In this document: positions 61,701-64,000 of the stretch, piece after piece
Position numbering within the stretch: position 1 is the first letter of the stretch
Layout: every line of letters starts with the position of its first letter
Assembly (NCBI GenBank): GCA_038373865.1
Contig: JAXGGA010001607.1
Coordinates: 1 to 64,000 of the forward strand
Direction: 5' to 3'
Source: Uloborus plumipes
Lineage: Eukaryota > Arthropoda > Arachnida > Araneae > Uloboridae
DNA length: 64,000 nt
The notes under the pieces: model-generated
The model's input: only the letters and a program-made list of their open reading frames with translations
The model's database searches: none
What the model was told of the DNA's origin: nothing
Program-made: the position numbers and the translations under genes

Positions 61701-63628
61701 ACAACTTCATACTCTTATCTTATTCAATTTTGATTGCTAGCCATCTCTTGCTGCTTTTTATAAATTTCATTTTACTAATAGCTTGATGCAGTCTTGTAAT
61801 GGTCTAACTGTTCGGTTTCCCTCTTTTTCTCATTTAGGCTGCTCACTTGCTGCAAGCTTCTAAAAGCAGTTCAGAAGATTTTGCTTCAATCAGCTCTCTT
61901 TGCTTCAAGCTCAATTCTCTGCAGCTCCAAACGCTGCTGGAACGCTTTCAACCAGCTGAAGATGAACCTCATATTCCTAGAGAACTTGTAGAAAGTGTTG
62001 TAAAGGTAATCTATTATTCTTATTATAATGTAATAATCATTTTCAATAAATACAATGTTATATGAAAAGTAAGATCTCAATATCTTAAGAGTTAGATGTC
62101 CTAGATTGTAATCACTTGCCTCAACTTTTGCATCATAACCTTTTACAAAACATTTGCAGATTGGTATGGTATTGGGCGGCACAATTTTCGATTTTTTATA
62201 GATATTTTCTTTCTTAAGTATTGTCTGTTTACCAGGAGAAAGAACTTGGCTCTGCCTTAGTCATGTGACATAGGACAATTCTATTTAGCTGTTTTCGGGA
62301 AAAGACTGATGAACATTTTGTCATAAAAGCAACATGTTTTAAAATTTCAGTGTGATAAAAGTAACAATAGACAAGCAAAGCAAGTGAAGTAGAGGATACT
62401 AAGCCTTTTCACACATTTGAACTTGTGCCAAAGTTAAGGTTGTCTCATTTACAAGCATGGGAATATGTTCCCCCATTATCCTTGTACTAAACTCTGCTTT
62501 CGGGAACGCAGAGCAAAATGCCATTTTGTTGCAAACCCACAGTAAATAGATTTTTTGATTAAATTCAAAATCTCTTGTTGGCACTTTTTAATGAATAATT
62601 CACTTATCTTCTGCTTGGAAGTTATGACATTTTTTTCCTAATATTTCATGTATTAATCTTTCCTCTCCCCCCTCCCCAAATAATTTTACAGATAGCTGAA
62701 AATACTGCTGATGAACAAGCAAGAAGTGAAGGTAGAGAAATAAAGTTGGAAGAAGATTCAGATTTACAGTTGCCATTTCTTTTGCCTGAGGATGGATATT
62801 CGTGTGACATTGTCAGAGGTGTTCCTGCTGGTTTACAGGAATTTTTACAACCCTTAATTCAAGCAGGTAACATTATTTATAGACACAGTCTGTAGACGCA
62901 TTTATTTTTATTTATTTCTTTATCTAGAAGATTTCTTTGTTAAGCAAATTAACAAGAAACCCAAAGAAATTTGGTACATTAACCAAAATTTTTTAGTGTA
63001 AAAGAATGTAATGCAAAGTTAAATCATACAATTTGGCAAAGCACAGCATATGTGTTTTGGCTCACAAGGAACCCTCTTTTTCAATACATAAGAGTTGAGC
63101 TTTTGTATAAAAGGAAAATGAAAAAGAGGTTCCTTGTAACTTTGAACCAAGTGTATGCAGTCCTCTGTAAGTTTGTTGCGATTTAATGTTGTGTTATCTT
63201 CTGTTATTTTTCTGAGCAAAAAGTATTTCTTTATTTTTTATTCGTGATGTAATTTTTCGACTGAATTCACTTTTCAGTTTCATTCAGTTACCTCATGGCT
63301 GCTTGCAGTAATAGTTCAAAATCAATTAATTCACAGAATGAATGTGAACTAAATTCAAAAGTCATATATTAAGTACCTTCCACAAGAATCTCTGATACTT
63401 GTTACTTGTCTTTTAGAGTTATTCATTTGTTTACTTCAAAATAGTAATGACAAAAGGAACAATGAAAAAATACAATTTTTTGCATATCATATTTTAGATA
63501 TTTTATCATGATTACAATTATTCTCATGTTTTTTCATAGGGCTCTGTCGTCTAACTATTCAACCCACTTCTTCTGGATATTGGACGATATATATGTCTGA
63601 TCAAGATATTGGCAGAATACCTTCTGGG
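36426..63628 (+). CDS. cno: canoe/afadin gene, partial (16 internal coding exons: RA1-RA2-FHA-DIL)
   Basis: This is the orthologue of vertebrate afadin (AFDN) and fly canoe, a cytoplasmic scaffold at adherens junctions that binds Rap1/Ras-GTP, nectins and F-actin. The exons are 36426-36618, 43564-43673, 44836-44937, 45749-45920, 48021-48305, 49827-49976, 51004-51107, 52438-52638, 52866-52915, 53972-54222, 55342-55547, 59825-60065, 60702-60967, 61838-62005, 62692-62866 and 63540-63628. Every intron starts GT and ends AG, phases match at all 15 junctions, and the joined length is 2763 nt (921 codons) without a stop. Diagnostic segments are LEFHGAMRFYFQ (RA1), ETSFTRSISNPE (linker), GGTLRIFGESL (RA2), LFGPNVQPRHC (FHA) and SLLRRCRVNAALTIQMFSQL (DIL). 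The fragment lacks the start codon with the first ~30 residues, and the PDZ and C-terminal regions, which should lie outside the window. Gene identity is near certain; exact exon edges are inferred from splice sites and homology. Confidence 0.97.
37136..40429. mobile_element. hAT element with perfect 8-bp target duplication in canoe intron
   Basis: The ends TAGGAATGGACCAGATAG and inverted TAGGGATGGACTGGATAT are flanked on both sides by TAAAAAAT (37128-37135 and 40430-40437). Subterminal zones are full of GGATATCCGG/CCGGATACCGG in both orientations. No intact transposase ORF; the 70-codon ORFs near 39225-39577 were not recognised. Another hAT lies at 37325-37882. Confidence 0.9.
37325..37882. 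mobile_element. Nested hAT miniature element (558 bp)
   Basis: The ends TAGGGATGCATCGATTAAT and inverted TAGGGATGCACCGATAAG carry flanks TTAAATAC and TGAAATAC (7 of 8 match). Subterminal AATCGGC/GCCGATTA motifs occur at both ends. It lies wholly inside 37136-40429, so it is the younger insertion. Confidence 0.9.
41168..41593. mobile_element. Rearranged tRNA-derived SINE, copy 2 (head-to-head composite)
   Basis: A plus-strand tRNA-like head (GACCGTGGTAGACCAATTGG, then CCGATCAAAGATCCACCG) is followed by a minus-strand SINE body (about 41257-41480) and then by a plus-strand body (about 41487-41593). Body phrases shared with copy 1 include GTGGTTTAACCGGGATAGG, CCCCCAGAGGTATCG and TTGTGACCACGACATTTTTA. 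Box B in the head is eroded. The minus and plus bodies form an inverted repeat. Confidence 0.8.
41891..43267. mobile_element. Element with ACCGACTTCA ends and long internal inverted repeat
   Basis: ACCGACTTCAACAAAGGAGG near the left and TGAAGTCGGT near the right form short inverted termini; this phrase is frequent in arthropod repeats (recollection, not searched). Segments 42839-42968 and 43161-43289 are near-identical inverted copies of about 130 bp. A separate miniature element sits at 42383-42689. Confidence 0.6.
42383..42689. mobile_element. Miniature TIR element
   Basis: TAGGCAGGAATTCAAGTGAA at the left pairs with inverted TAGGCAAGGATTCAAGTGAA at the right, and the arms continue through TTACAATCGCTACTGGAA for about 60 bp in total. 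The interior contains GTGACGTCA-type motifs and no ORF. Confidence 0.85.
43564..43673 (+). CDS. cno: canoe exon: RA1 domain, C-terminal part
   Basis: The exon lies between TTTTGCAG and TAT|GTGAGT. After completing a split Glu codon it reads EERKLQVEEKPLLVQLDW and then HRDDREGRFLLRRMDEKSY. The EKPLxVQLxW..DDREGRF pattern is a hallmark of afadin and closes the RA1 fold. Length is 110 nt, phase 1 in and phase 0 out, agreeing with both neighbours. An ATG upstream at 43485 opens the same frame but lies in the intron and is not a start. Confidence 0.95.
44836..44937 (+). CDS. cno: canoe exon: Lys/Glu-rich linker after RA1
   Basis: A 34-codon, phase-0 exon after TTTAG and before GTAAG. It encodes ISSMDACDNENFKRKLSKRE followed by KKEKKKREKKEMLK. 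Afadins have the same NFKRxLSKxEKKEKKKRE block, predicted as a highly charged single helix. A second AG eight bases downstream (44841-44843, CAG) would break the frame, so the acceptor at 44834-44835 is preferred. Because phase is 0 on both sides the exon could be skipped without a frameshift; there is no direct evidence that it is. Confidence 0.9.
45749..45920 (+). CDS. cno: canoe exon: conserved linker before RA2
   Basis: The exon follows TTTTTCAG and ends GCAG|GTGAG. It encodes 57 codons plus one base, including YSELPETSFTRSISNPEAVM, RRRRQRELEQKLKRFCQEGG and TDA. The ETSFTRxISNPExVMxRRRQ motif is invariant in afadin/canoe and sits directly before RA2. The function of this strip is not well defined; it joins the charged helix to the second Ras-binding fold. 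Confidence 0.95.
45921..48020 (+). other. canoe intron, no further exon seen
   Basis: A 2.1-kb AT-rich intron before RA2. It contains a short imperfect duplication around CAATGACCCTGAA (near 46456 and 46507). The smaller introns 43674-44835, 44938-45748, 48306-49826, 49977-51003, 51108-52437 and 52916-53971 likewise show only AT-rich sequence with homopolymer C/G runs (for example near 43805, 44322, 50466 and 50765). Confidence 0.7.
48021..48305 (+). CDS. cno: canoe exon: second Ras-association domain (RA2)
   Basis: This is the largest exon, 285 nt. It begins by completing Gly and reads GGTLRIFGESLNKDVPYKTL, LLSTKDSASYVVKEILDKYG, then EDPVQYCLVQVIVPHH, and ends IREYILDDDDCPLMIQHQHN. The whole RA2 ubiquitin fold lies in this exon. 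GGTLRIxxxSL..PYKT..LST and the acidic ILDDDxCPLxI strand are shared with vertebrate afadin, where RA2 contributes to Rap1 binding. The loop after VPHHNQSDVPDY differs from vertebrates, as expected for a surface loop. Confidence 0.96.
49827..49976 (+). CDS. cno: canoe exon: basic linker between RA2 and FHA
   Basis: The exon encodes GTLTFHVRKRPADYQPRKRK, a run of Lys/Arg/Pro, and ends NTIEKLPYLLELNP. The first part is the last strand of RA2 (vertebrate counterpart ILVFQLKRRPPDH) and the EKLPYLxEL segment precedes the FHA domain in all afadins. Phase is 1 in and 1 out. The lysine-rich stretch might act as a nuclear-localisation-like patch, but this is speculation. Confidence 0.93.
51004..51107 (+). 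CDS. cno: canoe exon: FHA domain, first strands
   Basis: A 104-nt exon between TTTAATTTAG and CAG|GTAAG. It encodes DGSEPSGPPKKHRLYLNVTE followed by VGSERSSSTGGQYLQ. The KxRLxLxVTEVG..Q strand starts the forkhead-associated fold of afadin. The residue count is slightly shorter than in vertebrates, where a Tyr-rich insert precedes this strand. Confidence 0.92.
52438..52638 (+). CDS. cno: canoe exon: FHA domain core
   Basis: A 67-codon, phase-0 exon. It encodes LFGPNVQPRHCVIAHTERIV, TVTPCSRDAETYVNNMRIYE, TTILQNGMAVKFGKLHTFRF and VDPMHDQ. The order matches the FHA core: xxGP.vqPrHC strand-turn, TVTP, and G..F.F closing strand. FHA folds usually read phosphothreonine peptides; in afadin this domain has been reported to bind non-classical partners. 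The canonical RxxSxxH loop is altered to PRHC, as in other afadins, so classical pThr recognition is doubtful. Confidence 0.95.
52866..52915 (+). CDS. cno: canoe exon: short post-FHA micro-exon
   Basis: A 50-nt exon flanked by TTTTGCAG and AG|GTTTG. It encodes KHGMLPDPRQHPEFIE plus two bases. It fits because it alone reconciles the phase-0 end of the FHA exon with the phase of the next exon. The 227-bp intron before it is the shortest in the window. The peptide is less conserved than the domains, so the exon is supported by phase and splice sites more than by similarity. Confidence 0.82.
53972..54222 (+). CDS. cno: canoe exon: charged Ser/Arg/His linker between FHA and DIL
   Basis: The exon completes an Arg codon and encodes SRREDNVSLHHHGGSYETTF, DADGNVETVSTHSRDDRLSK and a Ser/Arg/Glu-rich region ending DPILPAVLEFWEE. 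YETTFDxxG is the conserved island (ETTFDLGG in vertebrates) and LPAxxEF marks entry to the DIL region. Most of the exon should be disordered and rich in possible phosphorylation sites. Base composition is strikingly GC-rich compared with the AT-rich introns and most other exons. Confidence 0.93.
54276..54639. mobile_element. Miniature TIR element in canoe intron
   Basis: The left arm AGGGTGGACCGACCAGTGAA and the inverted right arm AGAGGTCGACCGACCAGTGA share GACCGACCAGTGAATGAAC. A partial third copy of the arm (CACTGGTTCATTCACTTGG) occurs near 54419. It lies 54 bp after the exon ending at 54222. Confidence 0.75.
55342..55547 (+). CDS. cno: canoe exon: start of the dilute-like region
   Basis: The exon after TTTCCCCTCAG completes Gly and encodes EDAFLAAAITQLDPSQVQFK, LSPTYALYMAARYR, then FRPETTPNDRAHRLTALM and NNVAAVMHQVIQ. 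LSPTYxLYMAxRYxxS..RPxxxPxxRxH is the conserved opening of the helical dilute-type globular region of afadin, a fold shared with class V myosin tails. The end is phase 0 at CAG|GTAAAT. Confidence 0.95.
55650..55713. repeat. Compound microsatellite (ATT)n-(TA)n-T run
   Basis: About seven ATT units, about twelve TA units and a 14-base T run in direct succession within the intron after the exon ending at 55547. Confidence 0.95.
56163..56442. repeat. Imperfect tandem duplication inside the piggyBac element
   Basis: Phrases GGCATTACTTATCCACTTTT...CTGGTTCCTTT...ATATCTCTGA...TCTGAGAGATTTATT near 56171-56277 recur with changes as GGCATTGCTTATTCACTTTT...CTGGTTCCTTT...TTTCTCTGA...GTCTGAGATTTATT near 56324-56430. 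The unit is about 155 bp. Confidence 0.7.
56543..56701 (+). pseudogene. piggyBac transposase remnant: C-terminal Cys-rich finger
   Basis: The frame reads GKDGKKLRRRCAVCSKHNKR and continues RETGYECKMCNVRLCIDLCF to EIFHIALQY and a TAA. The CxxC...CxxC...C...CFExFH arrangement is the zinc-binding C-terminal finger typical of piggyBac (DDE_Tnp_1_7) transposases, which contacts the terminal repeats. Upstream the frame is closed by a stop at 56540-56542 and no catalytic region is present, so it cannot encode an active enzyme. Confidence 0.85.
57714..58727. repeat. 146-bp tandem repeat array, seven units with dimeric higher-order structure
   Basis: GAACGGTTCAA or a close variant starts units at 57714, 57857, 58004, 58150, 58297, 58443 and 58590, a period of 143-147 bp. 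Each unit continues through TTGAACGAAAAATTGTTC, TCGAACAAAAAAAAGTTTG, AATCGGACTGTTCA and CAAAAGTTATTAG. Units 5 and 7 share AAGTTGAACCAAAAATTG, TATGGGAATGAG and CTTTCCAACAAAAAAAAGTT, while units 4 and 6 share the GAATGAAGTATCC form, giving a 293-bp dimer. The array ends in a G run and GACA/GACC repeats (58727-58757). Confidence 0.93.
58728..58757. repeat. GACA/GACC simple repeat at the end of the 146-bp array
   Basis: ACAGACAGACAGACCGACCG followed by ACAGACCGAC directly follows a G run. Such a purine-pyrimidine tail at one end of a repeat is common in arthropod transposable elements and may mark the terminus of the unit that gave rise to the array. Confidence 0.8.
59564..59591. repeat. Poly-A run
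   Basis: 28 consecutive A residues in the intron before the DIL exon at 59825. Without a recognisable retroelement upstream it is treated as a simple repeat. Confidence 0.9.
59825..60065 (+). CDS. cno: canoe exon: DIL domain, first half
   Basis: The exon encodes DRYREANALAFWLANTSELL, HFLKQDRHLSAYTLDAQDLL, AESVQLAFRSLITCQQVELQ and DAMPAFLEDRDDINEEEGTT. AFWxANxSELLxFxKQDRxLS is the signature start of the afadin DIL domain, an all-helical protein-interaction module. The acidic end DRDDINEEEG corresponds to the variable loop seen at this point in vertebrates. It is separated from the preceding exon by a 4.3-kb repeat-filled intron. Confidence 0.96.
60702..60967 (+). CDS. cno: canoe exon: DIL domain core
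   Basis: This exon holds the most conserved block of the protein: ADVLAVLASAMSLLRRCRVN, AALTIQMFSQLFHFINMWLF, NKVVCENRPNLCTRLWGSRL, and EAWAEKQGLELAADCHLSRI. It is nearly identical to vertebrate afadin, which makes the gene identification secure. Phase is 1 in (split Ala) and 0 out at CAA|GTGAGA. GC content is higher than in neighbouring intron sequence, consistent with strong coding constraint. Confidence 0.97.
61838..62005 (+). CDS. cno: canoe exon: DIL domain, C-terminal helices
   Basis: A 56-codon phase-0 exon after TCATTTAG. It encodes AAHLLQASKSSSEDFASISS, LCFKLNSLQLQTLLERFQPA and EDEPHIPRELVESVVK. The cFKLNSLQLxxLLxxxxPApDEPxIPxxLxxxVV pattern is diagnostic for the end of the DIL domain in both afadin and class V myosins. 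Confidence 0.96.
62692..62866 (+). CDS. cno: canoe exon: conserved strip after DIL
   Basis: The exon encodes IAENTADEQARSEGREIKLE, EDSDLQLPFLLPEDGYSCDI and VRGVPAGLQEFLQPLIQA, plus one base. vAENtADExxRSxGRExxLEExxxLxLPFLLPEDGxSCxxVRxxPxGLxEFLxPL is characteristic of afadin/canoe and links DIL to the PDZ domain. Confidence 0.96.
63540..63628 (+). CDS. cno: canoe exon: linker leading towards the PDZ domain (last exon in window)
   Basis: After completing Gly the exon encodes LCRLTIQPTSSGYWTIYMSD followed by QDIGRIPSG and stops at GGG|GTAATG in phase 0. It matches the afadin CRLxxxxxSxGxWTxY strip. In known afadins the PDZ domain, which binds nectin tails, begins some residues later, so it must be in exons beyond 64000. 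The donor could be shifted by a base in the G run, but phase 0 is the only reading that keeps the peptide as shown. Confidence 0.9.
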
Positions 63629-64000
63629 GTAATGAATTTATTTTAATCCAACTTTTTGCAAACATTTTTATCTAATGGGTTTAAAAATTGTGCTATTAGA
63701 TATATAAAATCAAGCTATTTATTATAGCCGTATTTATTTCATGAAAGAGCATCTGAGAACAGCTTAAAGCTCTGGTTAGCTATACTGCATGTGGGAAGAT
63801 AAAGGGCAGTGTTTGAAGCAATGAGTTTTTGAGATTTTTGAAGATACTAGCTTTAGATTCTATTCAAACAGTAGGGAAATGTTGGAATTTCACTTTTGTT
63901 TTGTGCTCTATTTTCAGCAGAAATCAAATTAGTAAGCTTTACAATAAAGCTACAGAGGTAAAGTGCAAGAGAGAGAATGAAAATGCAAAAAAATGAAAAA

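Overview
The window is eukaryotic nuclear DNA: AT-rich, with GT-AG introns of 0.2-7 kb, dense DNA-transposon debris, tRNA-derived SINEs and many homopolymer runs. No bacterial operons, ribosome binding sites, CRISPR arrays, rRNA or true tRNA genes were seen. The one recognisable gene is the arthropod orthologue of afadin/canoe. Gene content, intron sizes and repeat style suggest an arthropod, perhaps a chelicerate such as a spider; the exact lineage is inference.

Positions 36426-63628 (+ strand) carry 16 consecutive coding exons of canoe/afadin. All junctions obey GT-AG, all phases agree, and they join into an open frame of 921 codons (2763 nt). In order they encode the first Ras-association domain (two exons), a Lys/Glu-rich helix, the conserved ETSFTR/SNPE linker, the second Ras-association domain, an FHA domain, a charged linker, and the dilute (DIL) domain with its conserved tail. 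The first coding exon (about 30 residues in known afadins) was not found and probably lies 5' of the window or unrecognised inside it. The PDZ domain and C-terminal F-actin-binding part lie 3' of position 64000. The product should be a Rap1/Ras-GTP-regulated scaffold linking adherens junctions to actin.

Positions 1-36425 contain no protein-coding gene I can identify. They hold transposon remains: hAT-type elements with 8-bp target duplications (10186-11658; 22825-26610 with another element nested in it; 1773-5067 with a TA-flanked element nested in it), Tigger/pogo-like miniature elements, a three-copy dispersed repeat of about 310 bp, a foldback element split by a SINE, and several short terminal-inverted-repeat (TIR) elements. 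One broken minus-strand ORF (14163-14616) looks protein-like but is unidentified.

The canoe introns also carry mobile DNA: a nested pair of hAT elements in intron 36619-43563, a rearranged SINE and a long hairpin in the same intron, and, in intron 55548-59824, a piggyBac remnant that still encodes the Cys-rich C-terminal finger, followed by a 7-unit, 146-bp tandem array with dimeric higher-order structure. I found no convincing new biological system; the noteworthy content is the transposon architecture.
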